A DNA stretch of 64,000 nt. Source: Bacteroidota bacterium. Its GTDB lineage: Bacteria; Bacteroidota; Bacteroidia; AKYH767-A; 2013-40CM-41-45. The notes beneath the pieces were generated by a model. It saw only the letters and a program-made list of their open reading frames with translations. It had not been told where the DNA came from and ran no database searches. The DNA is taken from the NCBI GenBank assembly GCA_016711505.1, contig JADJSV010000003.1, positions 455,507 to 519,506 on the forward strand, given 5' to 3'. Numbering within the stretch: position 1 is the stretch's first letter; every line of letters begins with the position of its first letter. This document shows positions 1-8,864 of this stretch, piece by piece. A program made the position numbers and the translations under genes.

Positions 1-1
1 C

Positions 2-769
2 TATGCTTCAAAGATTCAATGGACCAATATACTTGGAGATCCTTATACTTATGCACCTTATGTTGCTAAAGGAAATCTTGTTCCTTTCTCCAGTCATGGA
101 CCTACATCTGACGGACGGGTTAAACCTGATATTGCCGGTCCGGGTATGACTGTTGGTTCTGCAATCAGTTCTTATGATAGTTCATTTATGACCACAGGTA
201 ATAGTTATTTGTATGTGATCAATAAATTTCATGATTCTTCAAACAATCATGATTACCCTTACGGAATGTTAAGCGGTACATCGATGTCTTCGCCGGCAGT
301 TTCGGGAATCACATCACTTCTGTTACAGGTAAAACCTGATTTATCCCCGCAGGAAATTAAAGATATTTATACTTTGACAGCTATCAAAGATAATTTCACC
401 GGCATAATTCCTGTGGGCGGGAATAATACATGGGGCAATGGAAAAGTAAATGCAATCGGTTCAGTTTTGCGTGCAGTTCAACTGGTGACGAATGTAAATA
501 CAGTTTCAAATACAGGTATTGCATGCAGTGTATTTCCGAATCCTAATGAAGGTAATTTTTCTGTCGACTATCAGGGTACAGGCGCAGGCATGCTGAAGTT
601 GGATTGTTTCGATGTGACAGGAAAATTAGTTACGAATACAGAATGGAAAACGAATGATGGCTTTAATACCAATGTATTTAATTGGTCCGATTTATCAAAT
701 CGGGCTTATTACCTGCATATCTCAGGGAAAGAAGGCCGGGCAGTAATAAAAATGATCATTTCCCGGTGA
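2..769 (+). CDS. Subtilisin-like S8 serine protease, C-terminal part, with T9SS sorting domain
   Basis: The gene enters from the left edge; the frame is open from base 2, so the catalytic Asp and His lie outside the window. What is seen is the last part of a subtilase domain: FSSHGPTSDGRVKPDIAGPG followed by the catalytic-serine block GTSMSSPAVSG (nt ~278-309). The last ~80 residues (from VFPNPNEGNFSV) have the shape of a type A Por secretion C-terminal domain, so the protein is probably exported through the type IX system and attached to or released from the cell surface. It ends with IKMIISR and a TGA stop. Family assignment is firm; the substrate is unknown. Confidence 0.9.
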   Translation, partial: YASKIQWTNILGDPYTYAPYVAKGNLVPFSSHGPTSDGRVKPDIAGPGMTVGSAISSYDSSFMTTGNSYLYVINKFHDSSNNHDYPYGMLSGTSMSSPAVSGITSLLLQVKPDLSPQEIKDIYTLTAIKDNFTGIIPVGGNNTWGNGKVNAIGSVLRAVQLVTNVNTVSNTGIACSVFPNPNEGNFSVDYQGTGAGMLKLDCFDVTGKLVTNTEWKTNDGFNTNVFNWSDLSNRAYYLHISGKEGRAVIKMIISR

Positions 770-884
770 CGAATGGAATGATGTAAGAAAATAGTGAATA
801 TTGAGTCATTTTATTTGTCATTGTGATTAGATTGCTAATTACAGGTTTTAACGCACCCTGCAATTCAGAATTTCATATTACACC

Positions 885-1985
885 ATGCACAGATCTTTAA
901 ATGTCACACATTTATTATTGAGCTTTGTTTTCTTTTTATCGATGACAGGACCCGTTACTGCTCAAACAGTCGATACTGAAGCATTCACACCGGCAATCGA
1001 TTCACTGAAAGGAAGGCTATTGTTCATGACCGAATGCCATGAAGTCAGAACAAATTATGCAGAACATCAGGCAGTCATATCAAAGATCTCCGCAAATTTT
1101 ACGGCCTCTGATACATTGAATGTTTTTCTTGAAGCCCCATTTACTCTTACTTATTTTATTAATCAATATGTTTCCGGAAAAAACAGGATCCTGGTTGATT
1201 CTATTCTCAGAAACGATCCTTATAAAATTGAGTTTTATTTTTCATTGAGAAAGCTGAAGAAAAATATTCGGTTCATTGGAACAGATTTTGAATATGATCA
1301 GGGAAAACCAGGGGGAAGATTGGAGTCATTTAAATTGTATTTCGATGAATTGAAAAAAGTTCTCGAAGCTGCTAACATTGATCAAAGTGTTATTAAATCT
1401 TTTATCTATGGAATAAAAGTACAAGGATTAGAAGAAGCTGATTTTTACACTTTCAAGAAGTACATTCAAAAGCTAAGTATAAATCAAGCTGACCCGGTCC
1501 TGAAAAGTAAATTGAAAGAAGCGAATTTTGTATTAGCGGCACTTCAGTCGCATGAAAAACCGGATGTCCGTGATAAAGCCTACTTCAGCAGAATGCTTGA
1601 ATTATTGAAGTCTGGAATTTCCGTTTCAGAGAATCATAATTTGATGAGTTTCGGCAGCGCTCATGCTAATCCGTACAATGAAAAATGTTTATATTCCAAA
1701 TTGAATTACGCTGATGATTCTCCTTTTAAAAGTAAGGTTGAAATATTTGCAAATATTTATTTCAATTCACTTTCTTATGGAAGTTACAACGACAAAAGTA
1801 TCGTTTTAGAAACAGTAGGATTGTACTATGGATCAAAAGAGGACAAGCAGATCATTGATCTTGTCTTGAAAAGTTACAAACCTGAAATCGATAACAGTTT
1901 TTCAATTGTGAAAAATGATCTGAAATCAGAATTAAAAGATGTAGACAAGGTTCGGTATTGGGGTATACACTACAAAGTCAAATAA
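885..1985 (+). CDS. Secreted Tiki/ChaN/erythromycin-esterase-like protein, function unknown
   Basis: A 366-residue protein with a clear N-terminal signal peptide (hydrophobic stretch ending near TGPVTAQ). The mature part starts with a strand and acidic/His block (LLFMTECHEVRTN), then NVFLEAPFTLTYFINQY, IRFIGTDFEYD and a late LMSFGSAHANP. This spacing of Glu/His-bearing strands resembles the Tiki/TraB/ChaN/EreA superfamily, in which such residues bind metal or heme, or catalyse hydrolysis. The resemblance is by eye and partial, so only a superfamily-level guess is justified. It stands alone, 115 bp after the protease gene and convergent with rluE. Its 3' end is separated from rluE by 10 bp. 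Confidence 0.75.
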   Translation: MHRSLNVTHLLLSFVFFLSMTGPVTAQTVDTEAFTPAIDSLKGRLLFMTECHEVRTNYAEHQAVISKISANFTASDTLNVFLEAPFTLTYFINQYVSGKNRILVDSILRNDPYKIEFYFSLRKLKKNIRFIGTDFEYDQGKPGGRLESFKLYFDELKKVLEAANIDQSVIKSFIYGIKVQGLEEADFYTFKKYIQKLSINQADPVLKSKLKEANFVLAALQSHEKPDVRDKAYFSRMLELLKSGISVSENHNLMSFGSAHANPYNEKCLYSKLNYADDSPFKSKVEIFANIYFNSLSYGSYNDKSIVLETVGLYYGSKEDKQIIDLVLKSYKPEIDNSFSIVKNDLKSELKDVDKVRYWGIHYKVK

Positions 1986-1995
1986 AAATTAATCT

Positions 1996-2562
1996 CTATA
2001 AAAAGCTGTCAACTTCTCTGATTTCTCCGGCTTTTAAATCACCTAACTTATTTTCACCAACTCTTACTCTTACTAATCGTAATGTTGGAAAACCTGCAGC
2101 AGCAGTCATTTTTCTTACCTGTCTGTTTTTACCTTCAGTAAGAATAATCGAAACCCAACTTGTAGGTCCGTGTCTGTCGTCGCGGATTTTTCTTGTACGT
2201 GGCGGAAATCCCGGATCAGTATTCAGTCTAAAAGCTTTACATGGTAGCGTCTGATATTTTACGTCTCTGATTCCAATTTCAACACCTTCGGTTAATTTTA
2301 AAATTGCTTCATCGGTGATCTGACCATCAACCTGAGCGTAATATTCCTTTTCAACTTTTTTACTGCGGACATTTTCGCTGACTTTACCATCTGTGGTTAG
2401 CAACAACAACCCTTCACTGTCTTCGTCTAATCGCCCAATAGCCATTATCCCCTCCGGAAATTCACCTAGTTGTCCCAGTAACTTTTTTTTCTTGAGATCG
2501 CATGCAAACTGGCTTAAGAAGCCAAATGGTTTGTGAATTAAATAATGCTTGTGATCTGACAT
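1996..2562 (-). CDS. rluE: 23S rRNA pseudouridine synthase, RsuA/RluE family
   Basis: A 188-residue enzyme of the RsuA branch that isomerises uridine in large-subunit rRNA; RluE modifies U2457 in E. coli. Seen motifs: HYLIHKPFGFLSQF at the N-terminus, the catalytic block GRLDEDSEGLLLLTTDG (Asp about residue 47), the KEYYAQVDG strand, and NRQVRKMTAAAGFPTLRLVR near the end. There is no N-terminal S4 domain, which fits RluE rather than RsuA or RluB. ATG start at 2562. It is monocistronic and convergent with the preceding secreted protein. RluE and RluF-like members are hard to separate by eye, so the symbol is slightly less sure than the family. Confidence 0.9.
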   Translation of the reverse strand: MSDHKHYLIHKPFGFLSQFACDLKKKKLLGQLGEFPEGIMAIGRLDEDSEGLLLLTTDGKVSENVRSKKVEKEYYAQVDGQITDEAILKLTEGVEIGIRDVKYQTLPCKAFRLNTDPGFPPRTRKIRDDRHGPTSWVSIILTEGKNRQVRKMTAAAGFPTLRLVRVRVGENKLGDLKAGEIREVDSFL

Positions 2563-2614
2563 TTAATCTTACTTACTGAATTGAATTCAAATTTGTGCGC
2601 AAGATACATTTTTT

Positions 2615-3064
2615 TCAACTTCCCGTTTTAACAATATCAAAAGCGTTCCGCAATTCTTCAATTTTAGTTCTGTCGAGTGGCTTGTTGATAAACTCTCTTA
2701 CATATGGACTGCTGGCTGCAAGGTTATGATCTTCAGGATTCAGTGAAGTTGAAAGCATAATTATTATGCAATGAGATTTTATATAAGGAGATAATGTTTC
2801 ATATTCTTTTAAGAATCCAAATCCATCAATATCCGGCATTCTGATATCCAGAAATATCAACTCAGGAATCAATTCATCATTTTGGCCAATTGATTTTAAA
2901 TATGCCAATGCTTCATCAGCTGATTCTTTTACAATAACTTCTTCTGCAAATTCATATTTAAGAAGATTTCTTTCTGCAATATACCGATCTACATAGGTGT
3001 CATCTATTATCATTACTCTTTTATAAAGACATGGCAATTTCAACTTCCCTGCGATCTTTTTCAA
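2615..3064 (-). CDS. Stand-alone response regulator receiver protein
   Basis: A single CheY-like receiver domain with no output domain. Seen: IIDDTYVDR (acidic pocket), LIFLDIRMPDIDGFGF (phosphoacceptor Asp), the Thr/Ser position in MLSTS, and FINKPLDR with the conserved Lys. The start is uncertain. TTG at 3064 gives 149 residues but lies inside the upstream 51-codon gene, while ATG at 3013 follows that gene's stop by 8 bp but clips the first β-strand. In this phylum such single-domain receivers usually act with hybrid or cytoplasmic histidine kinases in phosphorelays. The neighbouring short gene looks like a kinase N-terminal cap, so the two may be the remains of one signalling locus. Confidence 0.85.
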   Translation of the reverse strand: MKKIAGKLKLPCLYKRVMIIDDTYVDRYIAERNLLKYEFAEEVIVKESADEALAYLKSIGQNDELIPELIFLDIRMPDIDGFGFLKEYETLSPYIKSHCIIIMLSTSLNPEDHNLAASSPYVREFINKPLDRTKIEELRNAFDIVKTGS

Positions 3065-3176
3065 GTTGATCGTAGGTTTTGCTGATTGCTTCTATAAATG
3101 CCTGAAATGACTTTGGGTGTATTACCGGATCCGTATTCAGATAATTAGCTATCTGATGTCCTAAAGTTTTGTTCAC
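3021..3176 (-). CDS. Orphan histidine-kinase N-terminal cap (51 codons), possible gene remnant
   Basis: A short reading frame from GTG (3176) to TAA (3021). Its product contains LGHQIANYL near the start and FIEAISKTYDQLEKDRREVE near the end. This matches the helical cap that, in many PAS/hybrid histidine kinases, comes just before the LLERSLELSS-like linker and the first PAS domain. Here the frame stops immediately after that cap and the receiver gene follows. In-frame stops lie upstream, so it is not the end of a longer gene. It could be a truncated kinase or a small partner peptide. The motif match is from memory of the family, not a search. Confidence 0.45.
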   Translation of the reverse strand: MNKTLGHQIANYLNTDPVIHPKSFQAFIEAISKTYDQLEKDRREVEIAMSL

Positions 3177-3471
3177 AGTGTTTTGCTTTGTTTGACATTC
3201 CTGAATGAATTATTTCAGTGAGTGGATTCACATTCTTTGTTCGATTGTTTTTACTTCCAATCTTTAACATTGTGTGATGTCAAAGCCTCTGTGTACAAAA
3301 GACAGGGATCTTTATTTAGTAGGTGCTAATTTTGATGATAATTTTGAAAATTATTATTTCAAAGTTGTATACAGCAAGAGTAGACTATTGTTGCTTGCAC
3401 AAATTTTAGATTGTGTGAAAATATTACACATTTGTTGTTTACTGATATAAATCATAATAGGAATTGCATTC
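3177..3471. other. Gene-free stretch between receiver locus and DUF4397 gene
   Basis: About 300 bp with no credible gene on either strand. It must hold the promoter of the minus-strand kinase-cap/receiver pair. A short GTGTgaaaatattACAC inverted repeat lies near 3414-3431, but I cannot link it to a known regulator. Confidence 0.4.
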
Positions 3472-3506
3472 AAAAAAGAAATGCCTGCAGATTATACAGG
3501 CATTTC
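3472..3506 (-). terminator. Rho-independent terminator of the DUF4397 gene
   Basis: On the minus strand a 10-bp perfect stem (GAAATGCCTG / CAGGCATTTC) with a 9-nt loop is followed by a T-rich tract ending in TTTTTT. It starts about 25 bp after the stop codon of the DUF4397 gene. Confidence 0.8.
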
Positions 3507-3530
3507 TTTCAAAAGATGATTGTGAAATTC

Positions 3531-5906
3531 TTAATCTATTATCAATTTAGACACTGTTCTTGAGTTATTATCCTGAACTGCGACCGTATAAATTCCTTTA
3601 CTAAGTCCTTCTACGGAAATAGTATTGCTGTTATTGTTAATTGTTTCTGTCTTTACCAACTGACCAATACCATTCGTAATACTAACCACATATTCAGTGC
3701 CTGAAAATTCAGGTTCAATTTGTACATAATTGTTTGCAGGATTTGGATACAATTTGAAGTTTGCTGCGTTATTTTCTAATACAGATGTTGTATTGTTTAG
3801 CAGAATGGCAGTTCCATCAGCAAGTACAGCTAATAAACCAAAAGCAGCACCGTTTTGATTTGTAGCAGGACTTAAAAAACCTGATGCAAGAACTACTGCC
3901 GATTTTCCTCCTAATGTTGATAGAGGGGCATTGAAGCTAGCAACAATAGTTGTGTTGTCACTGCCGGGAGTAATGTCAAGTATATAATCTCCGGCTGGTA
4001 CCGATAAGTATGGCGTTATATTAGAATAGGATGCATTGTCGACCAGAACATTTCCACCAACAACAACATCAACTGTTGGAGCATCACTAGCACCATGCAC
4101 AACACGAAGATCAATATCAGTTGGATTTACTGATTGTTCAAGCATTTGATCTTGTAAAAACAATGTGAATGCAGTTGAAGCTGCGTCAGGGTTTAGATCA
4201 AATGATGCGGGATTCAAAACCCCATTTGCAATTGCAAGATATGTTCCGCCATTTGCAAGGGTAACTTCAAAATTCTTTAATGTATCTGACGCAGAAGTGC
4301 TGGTTCCCGGAGCTACACCGATATTTAACAAAACACCTGCAGGTACATCGATGAATGGAGTGGCAGTTCTGAATTCAAAGTTGTCGAGTAGCAAAGCACC
4401 ATTTACATACACATCAACTGAAGAAGCTGCAGGGTCAGCAGCATTGTGTATAACTTGCAATCGTGCTGTACTAATTGCCGGAAATGCCACAACTGTTCCG
4501 TTTGCAAGTGCAGCATAAAGTCCGAAAACAGGTCCATTTTGATTGGAAGCCGGATTAAGAAATCCTGATGCAAAAACAACTGCACTTCCACCAGCAAGAC
4601 CGGAAAGGTCAGCTTCAAAAGATGCAACTATTGGAGTTCCTGCTCCAGGAGTTACATCTAAAATATAACTAGCCGGAGGAACTGACAAGTAATTTGAAAT
4701 TCCACCGTAAGTAACATTGTCAATCAAAGTTGCTACATTTCTTGCAATAACATCTACTGTTGGTGCATCACTTGACCCATGAACAGCACGGAAATCAACA
4801 TTGGTTGGATTTACGGCTTGCTCTTGCATTTGGTCTTGCAGAAACAAAGTAAATGCAGTTGAACTTCCATCCGGGTTTGGATCAAAAGACGCCGGGTTCA
4901 ATACACCATTTGCAACTGCCAGATATGTTCCACCATTTGCAAGTGTTACTTCAAAATTCTTTAATGTATCTGAAGCAGATGTACTTGTTCCCGGTGCAAC
5001 ACCAATGTTTAATAAAACGTCAGCAGGCACATCAATAAATGGAGTTGCAGTTCTGAATTCAAAATTGTCAAGTAATAAATTGCCGTTCACATAAACATCA
5101 ACTGTTGTAGCTGCAGGATCAGCAGCATTGTGAATGACCTGTAAACGTGCCGTGCTGATAGCCGGAAATTCTACAACGGTTCCATTTGCAAGTGCAGCAA
5201 ACAATCCAAATGAAGATCCATTCTGATTTGATGATGGATCAAGAAATCCGGAAGCGAAAACGACAGCACTTCCACCCGCTAAACCGGAAAGATCTGCTTC
5301 AAAGGATGCAACGATGGGAGTACCGGCTCCCGGTGTAACATCTAAAATATAGCTTGCTGGTGGTACTGACAAGTAATTTGAAATCCCGCCATAGGTTACG
5401 TTGTCAATTAACGTCGCTACATTTCTTGCTATCACATCTACTGTCGGTGCGTCTGATGAACCATGAACCGCAATGAAATCAACTAAAGTCAATGAGTCTG
5501 CAACATTTTTCACATTGTCCCGGATGAATAATGTAAATGCTGTTGATTGCGCATCAGGATTCATTGCAAAATTCATTGGGTCAAGTACACCATTAGCAAC
5601 GGCTACATACCGTTGCCCGGCCATTAAAGTCACAGGGAAATTTTTCAATGTATCATTTACGCTCGTACTGTTTCCGGGTGCAACACCGATATCAAGTAAA
5701 GTTCCTGAAGGAACAGGCAGAAATGATGTAGCAGTTCTGAAAGCAAAATTGTCAAGAGTCAATGTTCCGTTTACATAAACATCGACTGTATCAGCTGCAG
5801 GATCCGCAGAATTATGAATGATTTGAATTTCAGCCTGGCTGAATGCGTCAATTGTTCCCATGGTAAAAAGCATGGCAACAAATAAGTTTTGGAATTGTTT
5901 TTTCAT
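3531..5906 (-). CDS. Repetitive secreted DUF4397 protein with T9SS sorting domain
   Basis: A 791-residue protein with a signal peptide (MKKQFQNLFVAMLF...AFSQA). The body consists of about three units of ~225 residues. Each unit holds two DUF4397-type halves: one starts LQVIHNAADPAA and runs through DVYVNG and GVAPGTSTSASDTLKNF; the other starts VHGSSDAPTVDVIARN and runs through ILDVTPGAG. The last ~75 residues (LYPNPANNYVQIEP...) are a type A T9SS sorting domain. Units 1 and 2 share a second half of about 70 identical residues although the DNA differs at many third positions. DUF4397 proteins are β-rich surface proteins of unknown function. ATG at 5906; terminator just downstream. Confidence 0.9.
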   Translation of the reverse strand: MKKQFQNLFVAMLFTMGTIDAFSQAEIQIIHNSADPAADTVDVYVNGTLTLDNFAFRTATSFLPVPSGTLLDIGVAPGNSTSVNDTLKNFPVTLMAGQRYVAVANGVLDPMNFAMNPDAQSTAFTLFIRDNVKNVADSLTLVDFIAVHGSSDAPTVDVIARNVATLIDNVTYGGISNYLSVPPASYILDVTPGAGTPIVASFEADLSGLAGGSAVVFASGFLDPSSNQNGSSFGLFAALANGTVVEFPAISTARLQVIHNAADPAATTVDVYVNGNLLLDNFEFRTATPFIDVPADVLLNIGVAPGTSTSASDTLKNFEVTLANGGTYLAVANGVLNPASFDPNPDGSSTAFTLFLQDQMQEQAVNPTNVDFRAVHGSSDAPTVDVIARNVATLIDNVTYGGISNYLSVPPASYILDVTPGAGTPIVASFEADLSGLAGGSAVVFASGFLNPASNQNGPVFGLYAALANGTVVAFPAISTARLQVIHNAADPAASSVDVYVNGALLLDNFEFRTATPFIDVPAGVLLNIGVAPGTSTSASDTLKNFEVTLANGGTYLAIANGVLNPASFDLNPDAASTAFTLFLQDQMLEQSVNPTDIDLRVVHGASDAPTVDVVVGGNVLVDNASYSNITPYLSVPAGDYILDITPGSDNTTIVASFNAPLSTLGGKSAVVLASGFLSPATNQNGAAFGLLAVLADGTAILLNNTTSVLENNAANFKLYPNPANNYVQIEPEFSGTEYVVSITNGIGQLVKTETINNNSNTISVEGLSKGIYTVAVQDNNSRTVSKLIID

Positions 5907-6242
5907 CGGTTAATTTTTTAGCGTTAGAGAATTTACTGATTTGATTTGTGAACAATTCCAAATTCATTTAGTTTTTTTTAATTGAAAAAAAACACAACTT
6001 GTTTTTGACGCCACTTTTTTAAATAATTTATGAGTTCTTTTTAAAGAATATGGTTTTAGAAAAATCTGCAAAAAATCTGCGGAAAATCCGCGGGATCTGG
6101 GAGATCTGCGGGAGAAAAAATCGGGCTTAATTTTTTTTTCTAGGATTTCGCAGAACTAGCAGCACTAAAAACAAGGATTATTATCAGTCTATCCCTTAAA
6201 AAAAATGATTAACTTTATTCTCTTAGAAAGTGTTTTGAAATT
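5907..6242. other. Divergent intergenic region, promoters not resolved
   Basis: 336 bp between the divergent DUF4397 and cbpA genes. It contains the tandem TCTGCG repeat listed separately and long A/T runs. No clear TAnnTTTG element with a well-spaced TTG was found for either gene. Confidence 0.4.
6062..6115. repeat. Short tandem ATCTGC(G) repeat
   Basis: About five degenerate copies of a 9-11 bp unit (ATCTGCAAAAA, ATCTGCGGAAA, ATCCGCGGG, ATCTGGGAG, ATCTGCGGGAG). It lies in the divergent gap and is non-coding in all frames of interest. Similar ATCTGCGRGA tracts occur between genes in many Bacteroidota genomes (recollection, not searched). Confidence 0.6.
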
Positions 6243-7172
6243 ATGGATTATAAAGATTATTATAAGGTATTAGGTGTTGCAAAGACTGCATCTCAGGATG
6301 AAATAAAAAAGGCATTCAGAAAACTCGCAGTGAAATATCATCCGGACAAAAATTCCGGTGATAAAAAGGCAGAAGAAAAGTTCAAAGAAGTAAATGAGGC
6401 CAATGAAGTTCTGGGTGACCCTGAGAAACGTAAGAAGTATGATGATCTGGGAGCAAACTGGAATTCATACCAACAAGGCGGTGGCGATGGAAATTTTGAT
6501 TGGGGAAAATGGTCAGGTCAGGGACAACAAAGACAAAGCAGGGGACAAGGCGGTGATTTCTTTGGCGGGTCCGGTGATTTCTCAGATTTTTTTGAGTCGA
6601 TTTTTGGGAGTAAAGGAGGTAATGGACGTGGTCCCGGGCAGACTTCAAACCGAAAGATGAATGGACAGGATCAACAAGCCGAAATGGCTTTAACCCTTGA
6701 AGATGCTTACAATGGTGCCACAAAACAGATCGTCCTGAATGGCCAAAAGATCAATATGAATCTGAAGCCGGGAATTTATGATGGAATGGTTCTTCGTATG
6801 AAAGGCAAAGGTTCACCCGGCAGAAATGGCGGTGAAGCCGGCGATCTGCATATAACATTTAACCTTAGTAAACATCCAATCTATGAAGTAAAAGGAAATG
6901 ATCTCCACTTTGAAGAATCGCTTGATTTATTTACAGCATTACTCGGTGGTAAAAGTGAGATCAAAATTTTTAATAAAACTGTGAAAATTCCTATACCTGC
7001 GGGAACTGACAGCGGGAAGATCTTTCGCCTGAACGGACTGGGAATGCCTTTTTATAATAAGCCGGAAGTGCGGGGCGATGCATATGTAAAGATGAAAGTA
7101 GTAGTACCGAAAAATTTAACAGAAGAAGAAAAGCAATTAGTTTTAAAGTGGTCTCAAATACATAAAGCTTAA
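6243..7172 (+). CDS. cbpA: CbpA/DnaJ-type J-domain co-chaperone
   Basis: A 309-residue protein with an N-terminal J domain (residues 1-70; HPD at 33-35) followed by a Gly/Gln-rich linker with several GGxxDF segments (about 77-125). Two C-terminal substrate-binding domains follow (ALTLEDAYNGATKQI, then IPIPAGTDSGKIFRLNGLG). No CxxCxGxG zinc-finger is present, so it belongs to the CbpA (class B) type rather than DnaJ. Such proteins stimulate DnaK and, in enterobacteria, also bind curved DNA. It is the first gene of a tight cluster; trx follows after 3 bp, suggesting a stress/protein-folding operon. Confidence 0.92.
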   Translation: MDYKDYYKVLGVAKTASQDEIKKAFRKLAVKYHPDKNSGDKKAEEKFKEVNEANEVLGDPEKRKKYDDLGANWNSYQQGGGDGNFDWGKWSGQGQQRQSRGQGGDFFGGSGDFSDFFESIFGSKGGNGRGPGQTSNRKMNGQDQQAEMALTLEDAYNGATKQIVLNGQKINMNLKPGIYDGMVLRMKGKGSPGRNGGEAGDLHITFNLSKHPIYEVKGNDLHFEESLDLFTALLGGKSEIKIFNKTVKIPIPAGTDSGKIFRLNGLGMPFYNKPEVRGDAYVKMKVVVPKNLTEEEKQLVLKWSQIHKA

Positions 7173-7175
7173 GTC

Positions 7176-7469
7176 ATGTCAAAATTTAATGATATAATTA
7201 ATTCAGAAGTTCCGACACTTGTAGATTTTTCTGCAACGTGGTGTGGTCCCTGCAAAATGATGGAGCCGATTTTACAGAATCTCTCAAAGAAGGTTGGAAA
7301 TTCGGCACGAATACTGAAAGTCGATATTGATAAAAATCCAGCTGTTGCAAATTTATATCAAATACAAAGTGTACCTACACTTTTGCTCTTTGTCAAAGGA
7401 GAAATTAAATGGAGGCAATCAGGTGTTGTGAACGAACAACATCTTGCCGAAATAATTTCTAAGTTTTAA
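7176..7469 (+). CDS. trxA: Thioredoxin
   Basis: 97 residues with the canonical active site WCGPC (Cys23 and Cys26) after strand LVDFSA, the SVPTLLLF cis-Pro region, and the expected length for a cytoplasmic thioredoxin. There is no signal peptide. It reduces disulfides in client proteins. The start codon is 3 bp after the cbpA stop, so it is almost certainly co-transcribed. A dedicated housekeeping trxA may exist elsewhere; this one may be a stress-linked paralogue. Confidence 0.9.
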   Translation: MSKFNDIINSEVPTLVDFSATWCGPCKMMEPILQNLSKKVGNSARILKVDIDKNPAVANLYQIQSVPTLLLFVKGEIKWRQSGVVNEQHLAEIISKF

Positions 7470-7495
7470 TTTCATTTGTTGGACTGAATATATTT

Positions 7496-8767
7496 ATGAT
7501 CAATTATCAATCAGCTGAAGATGCTATCAGATTAATCAAAAACAATGAAAGAGTTTTTGTACATGGTGGAGCAGCAACTCCAAACTTATTGATAGATACT
7601 CTGGCTTTGAATACCGGAAATTTATCGGGCATTGAATTTGTTCATATTCATACAGAAGGCGAAACAAATTATTCGAATCCCGGATTCAGGAATTCGTTTC
7701 ATACAAACAGTTTTTTCATTGGTGCAAACCTACGTCCCTTCGTCAACAGTTCAAATGTACAGTATGTTCCCGTTTTTCTCAGCGAAATTCCGTCCTTGTT
7801 CCGTAAAGGTGTAATGCCTCTCGATACTGCTCTCATTCAAGTCTCTCCACCTGATCAACATGGTTATTGCTCATTAGGTGTATCAGTTGATATTGCTAAA
7901 GCAGCAACGGATGTTGCTTTAAAAATTATTGCTCTGGTCAATCCTAAGATGCCACGTTCACATGGCGACGGACAAATACATATAAGTAAAATCGCGGCTG
8001 CCGTTTTTCACGAGCATGATCTTTATGAATTAAAACAATCTCATCTTAGTGAAACTGAATTAGCAATTGGGAAAAATATTGCAGAAATAATTGAGGATGG
8101 TGCAACTTTGCAAATGGGTATTGGAGGAATTCCTAATGCAGTACTTCAATGTTTAAATAATCATAAAGATCTTGGTATCCATACTGAAATGTTTTCTGAT
8201 GGTATTCTGCCTTTGGTAGAAAAGGGTGTTATCAATGGCCGGTTGAAAAAGAAACATACCGGTAAAATTGTAAGTGCCTTTGCAATGGGTACACGTAAAT
8301 TGTATGACTTTATAAATGATAATCCGATGGTTGCTATGCTTGATGTATCATATGTAAATGATACGTCTGTGATCCGTAAGAATGATAAAATGACGGCAAT
8401 CAATAGTGCAGTTGAGATCGATCTGAGTGGACAAGTTTGTTCAGATTCTATCGGTAACAGAATTATAAGTGGAGTGGGTGGACAGATGGATTTTATCAGA
8501 GGTGCTTCTTTAAGTGAAGGCGGAAAACCAATCATCGCAATTTCATCTGTTACCTCCAAAGGGGAATCTAAAATAGTACCTTTTCTTAAGCAGGGAGCAG
8601 GAGTTGTTACAACCAGAGCGCATGTTCATTTCGTTGCTACAGAATTCGGAATTGTAGATCTGTATGGGAAAAATCTGGCACAAAGAGCAAAAGCACTTAT
8701 TTCAATTGCCCATCCTGATCATCGTGAAGAACTTTCAAAAAAAGCATATGAATTTTACGGTGGCTGA
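7496..8767 (+). CDS. Acetyl-CoA hydrolase / 4-hydroxybutyrate CoA-transferase family protein
   Basis: A 423-residue class I CoA-transferase. Seen: VFVHGGAATPNLL near the N-terminus, DTALIQVSPPDQHGYCSLG, LQMGIGGIPNAVL, GIHTEMFSDGILPL (its Glu, about residue 231, is the expected catalytic glutamate), and the C-terminal VVTTRAHVHFVATEFGIVDLYG with ALISIAHPDHREEL. Such enzymes swap CoA between acyl-CoA and carboxylates; the exact acid (acetate, succinate, 4-hydroxybutyrate) cannot be read from sequence. It lies 26 bp after trxA and may share its transcript. Confidence 0.88.
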   Translation: MINYQSAEDAIRLIKNNERVFVHGGAATPNLLIDTLALNTGNLSGIEFVHIHTEGETNYSNPGFRNSFHTNSFFIGANLRPFVNSSNVQYVPVFLSEIPSLFRKGVMPLDTALIQVSPPDQHGYCSLGVSVDIAKAATDVALKIIALVNPKMPRSHGDGQIHISKIAAAVFHEHDLYELKQSHLSETELAIGKNIAEIIEDGATLQMGIGGIPNAVLQCLNNHKDLGIHTEMFSDGILPLVEKGVINGRLKKKHTGKIVSAFAMGTRKLYDFINDNPMVAMLDVSYVNDTSVIRKNDKMTAINSAVEIDLSGQVCSDSIGNRIISGVGGQMDFIRGASLSEGGKPIIAISSVTSKGESKIVPFLKQGAGVVTTRAHVHFVATEFGIVDLYGKNLAQRAKALISIAHPDHREELSKKAYEFYGG

Positions 8768-8864
8768 AAAAAATCTACTTTTATCCACTTTTTACTCTGA
8801 TAAACGTCATATTTCCTGTTGATTCATTTCATATTCAACATATTAAAAATACGATTATGTTTGT

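Noticed and set aside
1958..2254. A 98-codon plus-strand frame over the 3' half of rluE
   Set aside because: It is the antisense shadow of a well-conserved gene; the translation has no family texture.
2562..2640. Possible operon of rluE with the downstream or upstream receiver gene
   Set aside because: Both are on the minus strand, but a 52-bp AT-rich gap with no overlap and unrelated functions gives no support for linked function.
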